Shown one piece after another: positions 17,072 through 25,974 of a DNA stretch of 49,345 bases; position 1 is the stretch's first letter; each line of letters starts with the position of its first letter. Below the pieces are notes generated by a model, which was not told where the DNA came from, ran no database searches, and saw only the letters and a program-made list of their open reading frames with translations. Location: the NCBI GenBank assembly GCA_036377415.1, contig DASUYK010000027.1:1-49345 (forward strand). Reading direction: 5' to 3'. The position numbers and the translations under genes are program-made. Source of the DNA: DASUPK01 sp036377415. GTDB lineage: Bacteria > Actinomycetota > Thermoleophilia > Solirubrobacterales > 70-9.

Positions 17072-17851
17072 CTACGGCTCCCACGCGTAAAGGAAATAGA
17101 GCGCGTAGGGGTCGGCTGCAATCAGCTTCGCGTAATCGGTGACCGCGGCAACGTAGAGGCGGGACGGGTTGTAGGCGTGTAGCGCCCTCCCATAACGGCG
17201 CGGGGCCCCATTCGCCTTGAGCAGACGAGCGGCGGCGAGGATCGCGTCGTGCGGGTCCTGGATGTTCCCGCCGCGGCCGTAGATCTTCCAGGTGGAGGGG
17301 ATGAACTGCATCGGGCCCTTTGCGCCGGCGACGCTGTTGCTCTTCACCCGGCCGAACTTGGTCTCGACCAGGTGGATGGCCGCGAGGTAGTGCGGGTCGA
17401 TGCCGTGGCGGCGCCTCGCCCTGTCGTAGTGGCTCACCAGCTCGGAAAGGGATGGCCGAGGCCCGACCTTGAGCTTCGTCGACGGATAACCCGCGGAGAG
17501 GCGGGTCAGGGCCCGGCTCGCGGCCGTCAGCCGGCGGATCTCGGCGGCGAGGTTCGGACCCAGCAGCGGGATCACCTCGGCCTTCAGGTTCGGATGCCGG
17601 GCGAGGTAGCGGACGAGGCCCTGCAGGTAGGCGGCCCGTTCCGTCACGTCCTCGGGTGGCGGGGCGCTCGGGGGGTCCCCTCCGACGCGCCAGGCATCGA
17701 TCGCCTCCCGCACCGCCGTGTCGTTCGCGGTGAGCTGGGCGGCGACCTCCTCGGGCGAGGCGCCGTCGGCTCCGCCGCAGCCTGCCGTACCGAGGACGGC
17801 CGCGGCGCCGACCGACGCGAGGGTCACGACCCTGACCAAGCGCCCGAGCAT
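17072..17851 (-). CDS. Lipoprotein lytic transglycosylase (SLT domain)
   Basis: 259 residues from ATG 17851. The signal peptide ends in a lipobox (LGTAGC, Cys near residue 25), with an Ala/Glu-rich middle. A C-terminal soluble-lytic-transglycosylase domain follows: LAAIHLVETKFGRVKSNSVA with catalytic Glu, then GAKGPMQFIPSTW, and AAARLLKANGAP, LHAYNPSRLYV. It is expected to cleave peptidoglycan at the cell surface. It starts 7 bases after the Cys-rich unknown gene and is likely co-transcribed with it. Confidence 0.88.
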   Translation of the reverse strand: MLGRLVRVVTLASVGAAAVLGTAGCGGADGASPEEVAAQLTANDTAVREAIDAWRVGGDPPSAPPPEDVTERAAYLQGLVRYLARHPNLKAEVIPLLGPNLAAEIRRLTAASRALTRLSAGYPSTKLKVGPRPSLSELVSHYDRARRRHGIDPHYLAAIHLVETKFGRVKSNSVAGAKGPMQFIPSTWKIYGRGGNIQDPHDAILAAARLLKANGAPRRYGRALHAYNPSRLYVAAVTDYAKLIAADPYALYFLYAWEP

Positions 17852-17858
17852 CGGGGGA

Positions 17859-18263
17859 TCAGGAAAGCGTGTTGCGCAGATCGAACGCCCGGATCGCCTC
17901 GTGATGATCGTCGGGTGCGTCGAAGAATCGCTTGTTGACGCACTCATAGGCGGGGCCATCCCCCTCGTAGGCGCGCTCGACCGTGAACTGGCAGTGCGGC
18001 AACGGGTCGCCGGTCATCTTGATCCCGCCGAATCCCTCGCGGGCCCGCTCGGCGATCAGGAAGAGGTCGAAGTCGATCTCGGCCGCGAAGACCTTGTTCA
18101 TGCAGCCCATGTAACGCCCCCCGGTTCGCGCGTCCTCGTACGTGTAGAGGTAGCGGCAACCCATCTCCAGGCACCCGGCGGGGTCGACCAGCTTGTCGCA
18201 GAAGGCGCGGCACTGACGGCACTCGCCGGCGGTGCTCCTTCTCTCCTGGGTCTGCCTGGGCAC
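17859..18263 (-). CDS. Cys-rich protein of unknown function
   Basis: 134 residues from GTG 18263. Eight cysteines at 15, 18, 22, 31, 36, 54, 91 and 108 form a dense CxxCxxxC-x8-C-x4-C cluster, then GRYMGCMNKVF. This looks like a metal (Zn or Fe-S) binding domain. The second half is mixed and contains a DDHHEAIRAF stretch. No signal peptide. I recognise no family. Its position between dnaE and a transglycosylase gives no firm clue. Confidence 0.6.
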   Translation of the reverse strand: MPRQTQERRSTAGECRQCRAFCDKLVDPAGCLEMGCRYLYTYEDARTGGRYMGCMNKVFAAEIDFDLFLIAERAREGFGGIKMTGDPLPHCQFTVERAYEGDGPAYECVNKRFFDAPDDHHEAIRAFDLRNTLS

Positions 18264-18278
18264 GAGGCTCAGTCTAGG

Positions 18279-18337
18279 ACCCGGGACCGGCGGGTTGTGC
18301 AAGCGGGACGGATCCCGACCCTTGCGCAAACCGGGTC
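18279..18337. terminator. Nested inverted repeats downstream of dnaE
   Basis: TTGTGCAAG (18295-18303) pairs with CTTGCGCAA (18321-18329). Inside, CGGGA pairs with TCCCG around a 4-base loop. Outside, GACCCGG (18279-18285) pairs with CCGGGTC (18331-18337). It lies between the dnaE stop and the next minus-strand gene, which fits a structured terminator or leader. Confidence 0.5.
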
Positions 18338-18379
18338 AAGTCTGCTAGCTCCCGCGCCCCACCGGTCGGCGAACGGCGG

Positions 18380-21300
18380 TCAAGCGGCCCGGGCCGCGGC
18401 CCCGAGCAGCGCGTCGAGCTCCGCGTGCAGGCCGGCGGACGGATGAACCCGGTACTCACTGCCGAACCTGAGGCGACGAATCCCGTCGCGGGTCTGCATC
18501 TCCAGGATCACCTCGGACTCGCCCGGGAAGTGCTCGAAGATCGTCTTCAGCTCCTCGACCACCGATGCGCCGAAGCTGGCCGCGTCGATCCGCCGGATCA
18601 CCGGGCCCGTGTCCCTGGCCACGCGCGCCTTCGCCACCTCGTCCTCGGTCGGCTGGAAGAGCTCGAGCTCCTGCGCGACGAGTTTTGTCTCCCCGCGGCC
18701 CTTGTGATCGAGCCGGCCCCGGACGATTACGACAGCGTCCGCGGCGAGGAAATCGATCGACGCCTCGTAGGCCTTGCCCATCACGAGCATCTCGACCTGC
18801 CCCTCGACGTCGTCCAGGGTCGCGAACGACATCATCGAGCCGTTCTTCGACTTATGGCGCTTGAACTCGGTGATGATCCCGCCGACCGTCACCCACGAGC
18901 CGTCCTGCTTCTCGCCGAGGCTCGAGAGCGAGCAGTCGACCCGGGCGCGAAGAGCCTCCTTCACCTCGGCGAGCGGATGTGAGGAGAGGAAAGTCCCCAG
19001 GGTCTCCTTCTCGAGCCGGAGGAGCTCACGGCGGTCGAACTCCTCGGTGATGATCGGCGGGTGGTGGTGAGAGGGGGCCTCCGCCACGTCCGCGGCCCCC
19101 CCGCCGAGGTCGAAGATCGAGCCCTGCCCCATCCGGGAGTCCTCCTGAGCCTTCTGGCCGAACGAGGTCGCGCTCGGGAGAACCTCCACCATCCCCCTCC
19201 GCGAGGCGCCGGTCGAGTCGAGGGCGCCGCACTTGACGAGGCACTCGACCGCCCGCTTGTTCACCACGCGGGTGTCGACCCGCTCGCAGAAGTCCCAGAT
19301 CGAGGTGAACTCCCCTCCCTTCTCGCGCGCGTCGAGGATCGCCCGGACCGCCTGATGGCCGACGTTCTTCACCGCGTCCAGCCCGAATCGGATGCTGTTC
19401 CCGGAGACGACGAACCCGTGGTCCGAGCTGTTCACGTCCGGGGGCAGGACCTCGATCCCCATCTCGGCGCAGCGGTTGACGAAGAAGGGGACCTTGTCCT
19501 TGGTCGACATCACGGTCGAGATCAGGGCCGCCATGTACTCGGCCGGATAGTTGGCGCGAAGCCAGGCCGTCCTGTAGGCGATCAGTGCGTAGCAGGCGGC
19601 GTGGCTTCTGTTGAACGAGTAGTCGGCGGCCGCCTCCATCAGCGACCAGAGGTCCTGGGCGACCCGCCTGTCGGTATTCGACACGGCGAGCCCCGCGAGG
19701 AACTTGTCCTTCATCGTCGCCATCAGGTCGCGCTTCTTCTTCCCGACGGCCTTGCGCAGGTCGTCCGCCTGCGCGGGCGCGAAGCCGGCCATCTGCTTCG
19801 CGATCTCCATCAGCTGCTCCTGATAGATCACGCAGCCATAGGTGGATTGGGTGATCGGCCGCAGGCGAGGGTCGCGATAGCTGACCGATGAGGGATCGCG
19901 CTTGCCCTTCGCGTATTCGCCGATGTAGCGCATCGCCCCGGGCCGATAGAGGGAGACGAGCGCCACCAGGTCCTGGAACTCGGTCGGTCGGACGGTCTTG
20001 AGCGCGTCGCGCATGCCGTCGGACTCGAACTGGAAGACACCGATCGAGTCGCCCCGCGAGAGCATCTCGAACGTCCTCGGATCGTCGAGCGGGATGTCCT
20101 TGATGTCGATTCGCTGGCCCCGCGACCGCTCGATGATGGCGGCGGCGTCCTCGATCACGTCGAGGTTGCGCAGGCCGAGGAAGTCCATCTTCAGCAGGCC
20201 GATCTCCTCGATCGGGCCCATCGAGTACTGCGTCACCGTCTTGTAGGCGCGCTCGGCCTTGCCGTTGCCGTTCCCGTTGGCGTGCCCGCCGCCGCGGTCC
20301 TCGGCAAGCTGGAGGGGGACGATCTCCTGGAGGGGTCGGTCGGCGATCACGACCGCTGCGGCGTGGATCGAGTGGTTGCGGACGATCCCCTCGAGGCCCT
20401 GGGCGGTGTCGAGGATCCGGCGGGCGTCGGGGTCGGAGTCGTAGGTGCGCTTCAACTCCTCGCCCGGCTTCAGGCACTCCTCGAAGCTCGGGTTCCGGCC
20501 CAGGATCGGCTCCGGGATCTGCTTGGCGAGCCGGTCGCCGGTGGCGTAGTCGTAGCCCAGCACCCGCGCCGCGTCGCGGGTCGCGGCCCTGGGAGCCATC
20601 TTGCCGAAGGTGATGATCTGGGCGACGCACTCGCGCCCGTACTTCTCGGCGACGTAGCGAATCACCTGCTCGCGCCCGCGCACCGAGAAGTCGATGTCGA
20701 TGTCCGGCATCGACTTGCGGCCCGGGTTCAGGAACCGCTCGAAGAGCAGGTCGTTGGCGAGCGGGTCGATGTCGGTGATCTCGAGCGCGTAGGCGACGAT
20801 CGAGCCGGCGGCCGAGCCGCGGCCGGGTCCGACGGCGATCCCGTTCTCCTTCGCGTACTTGACGAAGTCCCAGACGATCAGGAAGTAGGACTCGAAGCCC
20901 ATCTCGGAGATCACCCCGAGCTCGAAGTCGAGGCGCTCCCGGGCGTCGCCCGGAATCGGGTCTCCGTAGCGGCGCCGGAGGCCGTCAATCGCGAGGTCGC
21001 GGAGCATCTCCCCCGGCTCGACGCCCTCGGGAGCAGGGAACCGCGGAAGGAGCAGCCGGCCGAGCTCCATCTCGACGTTTGACCGCTCCGCGATCTCGAG
21101 CGTGCTGGCGACGGCCTCGGGCATGTCGACGAAGTCCTTCGACATCTCATCCGAGCTCTTCAGGAAGAACTCGTTGGTGTCGAAGCGCAGCTTCGGCTGC
21201 TCGAGGGTCGACTTCGTCTGGACGCAGAGCAGCGCCGCGTGGCTGTCGTAGTCCTCGCGCCTCAGGTAGTGGACGTCGGCGGTCGCGACGAGCGGCCGCC

Positions 21301-21895
21301 CGAGCTCCCTCGCGATCCGGACGATTCCCCCGTTCGCCTTCTCCTGCTCGGCAACGCCGTTCCGCTGGACCTCGAAATACACTTGCTCGGGGCCGAACGC
21401 CTGGATCAGGTCGTCCACGTGGGCCCTGGCGTCAGCCGGGCGATCTTCCACGAGCCTCCGGCAGAACCGCGACTGGAGGCAGCCCGTGAGGACGATCACC
21501 CCCTCGGCGTGCGAGGCGAGCAGGTCCATGTCGACGTTCGCCTTTCCCCGGGCGAAGCCTTCGAGGAACCCCGCCGAGCTCAGCTTCACCAAGTTGCGGA
21601 AGCCGGCGTTGCTCGAGGCGAGCAGCGTCAGGTGGTTGCGCTCGTACCGCGCCGACTGCGGCGTGGTCCGGCGGTCGTCCACCAGGTACGCCTCGACCCC
21701 GATGATCGGCTTGATCCCCGCCGCCACACACGCCTTGTAGTGCTCGACCGATCCGTTCATCACGCCGTGGTCGGTGAGGCCGAGGGCGGGCATCCCGAGC
21801 TCGGCGGCGCGGGCGGCGAGCGCGTCGATCTTGCAGGCGCCATCGAGCAGCGAGTACTCGCTGTGGACGTGCAGATGAACGGCGCCTACGCTCAC
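18380..21895 (-). CDS. dnaE: DNA polymerase III alpha subunit
   Basis: Replicative polymerase of 1171 residues, DnaE1-type. The N-terminal PHP domain starts HLHVHSEYSLLDGA. The polymerase active site KSMPDIDIDF carries two catalytic aspartates near residue 397, preceded by GPGRGSAAGS. Fingers and thumb follow with FNRSHAACYALIAYRTAW. A C-terminal helix-hairpin-helix and OB-fold region includes WVTVGGIITEFKRHKSKNGS. GTG start at 21895, divergent from the phosphatase gene across 81 bases. The gene is complete. Confidence 0.97.
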   Translation of the reverse strand: MSVGAVHLHVHSEYSLLDGACKIDALAARAAELGMPALGLTDHGVMNGSVEHYKACVAAGIKPIIGVEAYLVDDRRTTPQSARYERNHLTLLASSNAGFRNLVKLSSAGFLEGFARGKANVDMDLLASHAEGVIVLTGCLQSRFCRRLVEDRPADARAHVDDLIQAFGPEQVYFEVQRNGVAEQEKANGGIVRIARELGRPLVATADVHYLRREDYDSHAALLCVQTKSTLEQPKLRFDTNEFFLKSSDEMSKDFVDMPEAVASTLEIAERSNVEMELGRLLLPRFPAPEGVEPGEMLRDLAIDGLRRRYGDPIPGDARERLDFELGVISEMGFESYFLIVWDFVKYAKENGIAVGPGRGSAAGSIVAYALEITDIDPLANDLLFERFLNPGRKSMPDIDIDFSVRGREQVIRYVAEKYGRECVAQIITFGKMAPRAATRDAARVLGYDYATGDRLAKQIPEPILGRNPSFEECLKPGEELKRTYDSDPDARRILDTAQGLEGIVRNHSIHAAAVVIADRPLQEIVPLQLAEDRGGGHANGNGNGKAERAYKTVTQYSMGPIEEIGLLKMDFLGLRNLDVIEDAAAIIERSRGQRIDIKDIPLDDPRTFEMLSRGDSIGVFQFESDGMRDALKTVRPTEFQDLVALVSLYRPGAMRYIGEYAKGKRDPSSVSYRDPRLRPITQSTYGCVIYQEQLMEIAKQMAGFAPAQADDLRKAVGKKKRDLMATMKDKFLAGLAVSNTDRRVAQDLWSLMEAAADYSFNRSHAACYALIAYRTAWLRANYPAEYMAALISTVMSTKDKVPFFVNRCAEMGIEVLPPDVNSSDHGFVVSGNSIRFGLDAVKNVGHQAVRAILDAREKGGEFTSIWDFCERVDTRVVNKRAVECLVKCGALDSTGASRRGMVEVLPSATSFGQKAQEDSRMGQGSIFDLGGGAADVAEAPSHHHPPIITEEFDRRELLRLEKETLGTFLSSHPLAEVKEALRARVDCSLSSLGEKQDGSWVTVGGIITEFKRHKSKNGSMMSFATLDDVEGQVEMLVMGKAYEASIDFLAADAVVIVRGRLDHKGRGETKLVAQELELFQPTEDEVAKARVARDTGPVIRRIDAASFGASVVEELKTIFEHFPGESEVILEMQTRDGIRRLRFGSEYRVHPSAGLHAELDALLGAAARAA

Positions 21896-21899
21896 CAGG

Positions 21900-21976
21900 C
21901 CATCCTCGCAAGCGAGGCAGATGCCAAGGCGCGCCTCTTGCGCATCTTTCGCGCAACTTCGGAAGGATTAACGGCG
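21900..21976. promoter_or_regulatory. Divergent dnaE / sixA promoter region
   Basis: The 81-base gap holds CCTCGC-AA-GCGAGG (about 21904-21917) and a perfect inverted repeat TTGCGC-N7-GCGCAA (21938-21956). The phosphatase has GGAAGGA about 12 bases before its GTG. The dyads are candidate operators; no regulator is identified. Confidence 0.45.
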
Positions 21977-22414
21977 GTGATCTGGCTACTGAGGCACGGG
22001 GACGCGGAGCGGGGCGGGAAGAAGCCCGACGCCGAACGCGACCTGACCGAGAAGGGCGAGCGCCAGTCCCGCGACGCGGGGAAGGCACTGAAGGAACTCG
22101 GGGTGGAGCTCGACATCTGCCTGAGCAGTCCGAAGGTCCGGGCGAGGCGAACCGCAGAGCTCGCCTGCGAGGCGCTCTCGGTCCCGATCGAGGAGGACGA
22201 TCGGCTCGCCGGGGGCGACTTCGACCCGCTGGAGATAGCCGCCGGGCGCGGCGAGGTGATGCTGGTCGGCCACGAGCCCGACTTCTCGCAGGCCGTCGCC
22301 CTGGTCACCGGATCGCGGGTGAAGATGAAGAAGGGTGGGCTCGCCGCGATCGACGACCACCTCCTCCACGCCCTCTATCGCCCCAGGGACCTGAAGGCGA
22401 TCGCCACCGGCTGA
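21977..22414 (+). CDS. sixA: SixA-like phosphohistidine phosphatase (histidine phosphatase superfamily)
   Basis: 145 residues. It begins with the catalytic RHG motif (IWLLRHGDAERGG) and has the second core His in LVGHEPDFS, with a central SSPKVRARRTAELAC. SixA removes phosphate from phosphohistidine proteins in other bacteria. GTG 21977 was preferred to upstream starts because homology begins at VIWLLRHG. Confidence 0.82.
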   Translation: MIWLLRHGDAERGGKKPDAERDLTEKGERQSRDAGKALKELGVELDICLSSPKVRARRTAELACEALSVPIEEDDRLAGGDFDPLEIAAGRGEVMLVGHEPDFSQAVALVTGSRVKMKKGGLAAIDDHLLHALYRPRDLKAIATG

Positions 22415-22452
22415 CGCCGCCCTTCGCGCCCGAAACCCGCGCGACCTACGGC

Positions 22453-22854
22453 CTACTCGGAGAGCCCGGCGGCATCGAGAGCCTCCCGCCAGGTCTGGAA
22501 GAAGCGGGCCTGTCCGATCCGGCCGTCGCGGAAGTCGGAGAACACGGCCCCCATCCGCTGGCTGATCGTCGTTTCGGTGGCCCTGACCCTGCCGCCGTGC
22601 TCGAACAGGGCGACGACCGAGTCACCGGCCTCGCGAAGCTCGAAGTCGCGGACCGCCCAGTCGTCGAAGTTTTCGGTCCAAGCCGAGAGGAGAAACCTCA
22701 GTCCGTCGTGACCGCGGTGCTCGGATCCGTCGACCCACTCCGATGCCGTGTACGCGACCCCGTCGGGGGCGACGTAATCCATCAGCCCCTCCGGCCCCCG
22801 CTCGATCAGCGCGCCGAAGGCCTTCCGCACGATCTCGAGATTCGCCTCCGGCAC
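22453..22854 (-). CDS. SnoaL-like/NTF2-fold protein
   Basis: 133 residues, single NTF2-like domain: helical start NLEIVRKAFGALIERGPEGL, then strands with WVDGSEHRGHDGL, VVALFEHGGR and the C-terminal GRIGQARFFQTWREAL. Members are ketosteroid-isomerase-like cyclases or ligand binders. There is no substrate clue. Confidence 0.75.
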   Translation of the reverse strand: MPEANLEIVRKAFGALIERGPEGLMDYVAPDGVAYTASEWVDGSEHRGHDGLRFLLSAWTENFDDWAVRDFELREAGDSVVALFEHGGRVRATETTISQRMGAVFSDFRDGRIGQARFFQTWREALDAAGLSE

Positions 22855-22923
22855 TGCCTAAGGGGTATCACGGACGGCTCGGCGCCGGTGCTGGTGGCCG
22901 TGCAGATACCACGAGCGCTGCGG

Positions 22924-23445
22924 CTAGGCGAGCCCCTCGGCCTCGTACTCGCGCAGGAACCCCTCGAACAGGCGCCGGTGGCCCTGCTCGTCGTGGAGGA
23001 TGGCGATCACCATGTCGTTGGTGACCGGGTCGACGCCGTCGGTGGCCTCGACGATCTTCGTATAGTGCTCGATCGCGCCCGTCTCGGCCTCGATCACCCC
23101 GCGAATCACCGAGACGATGTCGGTCTGTTGCTCCGGCGGCTGGAGAAAGGACTGCTCGGCCGAGAACTCCCCGGAGCCGGGAACCACCCCGTAGAGCTCC
23201 TTGATCCGCTCGGCGAACTGCTTCGCGTGTTCGAGCTCCTCGGCAATGTCCTGCTCGAGCGACTCCTTGATCTCCTGAGCGCGGACGCCGTCGGGGTTGA
23301 CCGAGTTGGCGATGTAGCTCATCACCGTCTCGATCTCCATCCAGTAGGCCTGCTTGAGGAGCTCGGTGATCTCCTCGCGCTTCGCGCGCTGCGACTCGTC
23401 GAGGATGCCCTCGCCGACCCGGCTGGTTTCCGTCCTCGTCGCCAT
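22924..23445 (-). CDS. Ferritin-like diiron-fold protein
   Basis: 173 residues forming a four-helix bundle with Glu/His pairs: WMEIETVMSYIANS, DIAEELEHAKQFAERI, GVIEAETGAIEHYTKIV and AILHDEQGHRRLFEGF. These are diiron ligands (ExxH) of a bacterioferritin/DUF2202-like fold. Likely in iron storage or peroxide/oxidative stress. ATG at 23445; the sequence TACCGT lies 8 bases upstream and there is no Shine-Dalgarno, so it may be leaderless. Confidence 0.82.
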   Translation of the reverse strand: MATRTETSRVGEGILDESQRAKREEITELLKQAYWMEIETVMSYIANSVNPDGVRAQEIKESLEQDIAEELEHAKQFAERIKELYGVVPGSGEFSAEQSFLQPPEQQTDIVSVIRGVIEAETGAIEHYTKIVEATDGVDPVTNDMVIAILHDEQGHRRLFEGFLREYEAEGLA

Positions 23446-23502
23446 CGCGTCAAACGGTACCCGGTTCGGGACCGCGTCGAGGTGGGTGGGGCGAACGCGT
23501 GC

Positions 23503-23781
23503 CTACTCGGGCTGCGGGCGCTCCTCGCCGGGCCACTGCCCGGTGGCCCGATTGAACGCTCGCCTGTTCAGATGGTCGAAGACGCCCCGCACCGCGCTGA
23601 AGATCGCCCCCTCCAGCATGAGGGCCGGAATCAGCTTCTTCCACTCGATCTCTCGATGCTTCGGATCGGGCGCCTCCTCGTTGTCGATGGCACCCCAGAC
23701 GCGCTCGAACGCCTTCTTGCCCAGCAGCCCAGCGACGATTCCGCCGGCGACGCTGAACGGGATGAACAGGATCTTGCTCAC
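23503..23781 (-). CDS. DUF4235 membrane protein
   Basis: 92 residues, small two-helix membrane protein matching DUF4235: SKILFIPFSVAGGIVAGLLG, then a charged loop and LMLEGAIFSAVRGVFDHLN, with a TGQWPGEE tail. This family is common in actinobacteria and has no established function. Its ATG overlaps the end of the BrkB-like gene by four bases (ATGA), suggesting coupling. Confidence 0.85.
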   Translation of the reverse strand: MSKILFIPFSVAGGIVAGLLGKKAFERVWGAIDNEEAPDPKHREIEWKKLIPALMLEGAIFSAVRGVFDHLNRRAFNRATGQWPGEERPQPE

Positions 23782-24707
23782 GATTCAACCTCCATCTTCC
23801 GGGTGTCGCGCGGCTCGAGGAACGGCTCACGCTCGACCGGCCGCATCCCCTGATCGATCCGGTGCTCCCGCTCGATCTCCGCGTTCACCTCGGCGCCGAA
23901 GAGGACGGCGATGTTCGTGATCCAGAGCCAGATCAGGAAGACGATCAGACCGCCGAGGGCGCCGTAGGTCGCGTTGTAGGACGAGAAGTTCGCGACGTAG
24001 ATGGCGAACCCGGCCGAAGCGATGATCCAGAGGGTTACGCCGATCACGCTTCCCGGACTGATCCATCGAAAGCCCGGGTGCTTCACGTTCGGCGCCGCCC
24101 AGTAGAGCAGGGCGAGCATCGTCATCACCGCCAGGATGATCACCGGCCACTTGACGATGTCCCAGACATCGAGCGCCGTGCCCTCGACCCCGAGCACCTC
24201 TCCTGCCGCCTCCGCAAGACCGCCGGTGAAAGTCACGCCCACGGCAACCGCCGCGAGCATCAGGAGCAGGGCGAGCGTCGTCAGCACCCTCGTGGGCAGG
24301 GTCCTCCAGATCGGGCGGCCCTCCTCGACGTCCCAGATGTCGTTCGAGGCGCGCATGAAGGCCGCGACGTAGCTCGAGGCGGACCAGAGGGCCAGCGCCA
24401 GGCCGACGATGAGCATCAGCCCGGCCGCTCCTCGGCTCTCCTGCAGGTTCCCCACCGCGCTCGTCAACATCTCCTGCGCCGGTCCCGGCGCGACCGCAGC
24501 GAGGTTGTCGAGGAGCGGCTGGGTCGCGTTGCTGCCGATCAGGCCGAGGACCGAAACGAGCGCAAGAATCGCCGGGAAAATCGCGAGGATGCCGTAGTAG
24601 GTGAGCGCCGCGGCCCAGTCCGTCAGGTTGTCGTCCCGGAACTCCGCGACCGAGCGCTTCACCACCGCCCGCCAGGACCCGTGCTCCATCCGTCTCGCCG
24701 TAGCCAT
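23778..24707 (-). CDS. YihY/BrkB-family inner-membrane protein
   Basis: 309 residues with about six membrane helices. Typical features are DNLTDWAAALTYYGILAIFP at the N-terminus, SASSYVAAFMRASNDIWDVE in the middle and YGALGGLIVFLIWLWITNIA near the end. The family has no proven transport function. Good Shine-Dalgarno (AGGAGGGAACG before ATG). First gene of the pair with DUF4235. Confidence 0.88.
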   Translation of the reverse strand: MATARRMEHGSWRAVVKRSVAEFRDDNLTDWAAALTYYGILAIFPAILALVSVLGLIGSNATQPLLDNLAAVAPGPAQEMLTSAVGNLQESRGAAGLMLIVGLALALWSASSYVAAFMRASNDIWDVEEGRPIWRTLPTRVLTTLALLLMLAAVAVGVTFTGGLAEAAGEVLGVEGTALDVWDIVKWPVIILAVMTMLALLYWAAPNVKHPGFRWISPGSVIGVTLWIIASAGFAIYVANFSSYNATYGALGGLIVFLIWLWITNIAVLFGAEVNAEIEREHRIDQGMRPVEREPFLEPRDTRKMEVES

Positions 24708-24726
24708 TCGTTCCCTCCTATCGCCT

Positions 24727-24776
24727 GTAGGAGGGTGCTCCCCGGAATGGTCCCGGGGAAACCTCCGGGCGGGTTA
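24727..24776. terminator. GC-rich hairpin between Rpf-like and BrkB genes
   Basis: CCCCGG-AATGGTC-CCGGGG is a strong hairpin just downstream of the Rpf-like gene stop. The adjoining GAGGGTGCTCC resembles one arm of the REP-like repeat, so this may be a decayed copy serving as terminator. Confidence 0.4.
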
Positions 24777-24801
24777 GGGCAGGGGTGACCGCGAGCCTGG
24801 C

Positions 24802-25773
24802 CTACGCACAGCTCCAGGCGCTCGGCCCGGAGTCGCGCCAGATCGCCGCGGCGATCCGATCCTGCTCGGCCTTCGGTGCCTGGTGCGCGTACCCCTGGCC
24901 GCCGTAGGCATGCCAGGTGGAGGGAATGATCTGGTACGCGCCCCCGGCCATCGTCGAGGGATTGAGGGCGCGGTAGTTGCCGCCCGACTCGCACATGACG
25001 ATGTAGGTCGGGATCGCGTAGGGGCCACCGGCATAGAGCGGGGCCGCCTCCTCGGCCGCCTGCTCCTGCTCGAGCTCCGCGATCCGCCCCTCGACGCCCG
25101 AGAGCTCCGACTGGGCATCGGAGCGGGCCGCCGCGACCGCGGCGACTCCCTGCTCCGCCTCGGCCTGGCTCGCCTGGAAGCCGGCCCGGTAGGTGACGAG
25201 ATGGGCGGCCTCCGCCTCGACGTTCCGCTTCAGGGCGGCGATCTCGTCGTACTGGCCCGCGACCTGATCTCGCAGCGACTCGACCCGCTCGGCTACCCGC
25301 AGGTCGGCGTCGTGGAGCACCTCGAGGTAGTCGGAGCGGGTTGAGAGATCGTCGAACCCGTCGGAGCTCAGCACTACGTCGACGTAGTCCGGCGCCTCGG
25401 ACTTGTAGATCGCGACCAGGCGGCGCTCGAGCGCGTCGACCGCAGTCCCGTACTCCGCGCGCACCCGGTCCAGCTCCTGCTCCGCTTCGGTCAGCTCCGC
25501 GGTGAGCTCACGGGAGCGGTCCTCCGCGCGCTCGATGTCCGCATTCAGTTCCATCGCCCGAGCCCCCGCCTCGCGCGCCTGCTCGTCGAGGGCGGCGATC
25601 CGGGCGCTCTGCGATTCGATCCGGTCGTTCAACGCTCCCGCATCCGAGTGAGCCGACTCGATCCGATCCTTCAGGGAGGGGTCGGCTGCCCCGGCGAGGC
25701 TCAGCCCCATCGCAGCGACGATCGCGCTCGCGCAGACCCCGCCGGTGACGATCCGGCGACGCCTCGCCACCAT
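24802..25773 (-). CDS. Secreted coiled-coil protein with C-terminal Rpf/transglycosylase-like domain
   Basis: 323 residues from ATG 25773. The signal peptide is VARRRRIVTGGVCASAIVAA. A long coiled coil (about residues 35-225) follows, rich in Glu/Ala/Arg and resembling CwlO/PcsB-type regulatory coiled coils. A C-terminal lysozyme-like domain has YIVMCESGGNYRALNPSTMA (catalytic Glu), then GGAYQIIPSTWHAYGGQGYA, and ends AIWRDSGPSAWSCA. This is the resuscitation-promoting-factor/transglycosylase-like fold, acting on peptidoglycan. Its ribosome-binding site GGAGGAGC is in a REP-like repeat. Confidence 0.85.
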   Translation of the reverse strand: MVARRRRIVTGGVCASAIVAAMGLSLAGAADPSLKDRIESAHSDAGALNDRIESQSARIAALDEQAREAGARAMELNADIERAEDRSRELTAELTEAEQELDRVRAEYGTAVDALERRLVAIYKSEAPDYVDVVLSSDGFDDLSTRSDYLEVLHDADLRVAERVESLRDQVAGQYDEIAALKRNVEAEAAHLVTYRAGFQASQAEAEQGVAAVAAARSDAQSELSGVEGRIAELEQEQAAEEAAPLYAGGPYAIPTYIVMCESGGNYRALNPSTMAGGAYQIIPSTWHAYGGQGYAHQAPKAEQDRIAAAIWRDSGPSAWSCA

Positions 25774-25774
25774 G

Positions 25775-25851
25775 AAACGGGTTGCTCCTCCCACATCAAA
25801 CGGATCGCTCCTTTCGGAGCGCCCTCGAATCATCCGAGCACCCTCGCTTCC
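25775..25851. repeat. REP-like palindrome copy 3 (composite, nested)
   Basis: Outer arms AACGGGTTGCTCC and GAGCACCCTCGCTTCC enclose a complete inner copy, AACGGATCGCTCC - TTTC - GGAGCGCCCTCG, about 25798-25831. The outer arm provides the Rpf-like gene's Shine-Dalgarno on the minus strand. Confidence 0.75.
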
Positions 25852-25974
25852 AGACCCGCCTGAGCTTGTCGCCGCTGCCTTCATCTCCTTCGATGCCTGC
25901 GGGGTTAGCTGACGGGCTCACGCTCAGGATTCGCGTTACGCCGGAGCCGTCGCCAGCGATTCGCCCCAGTGACG

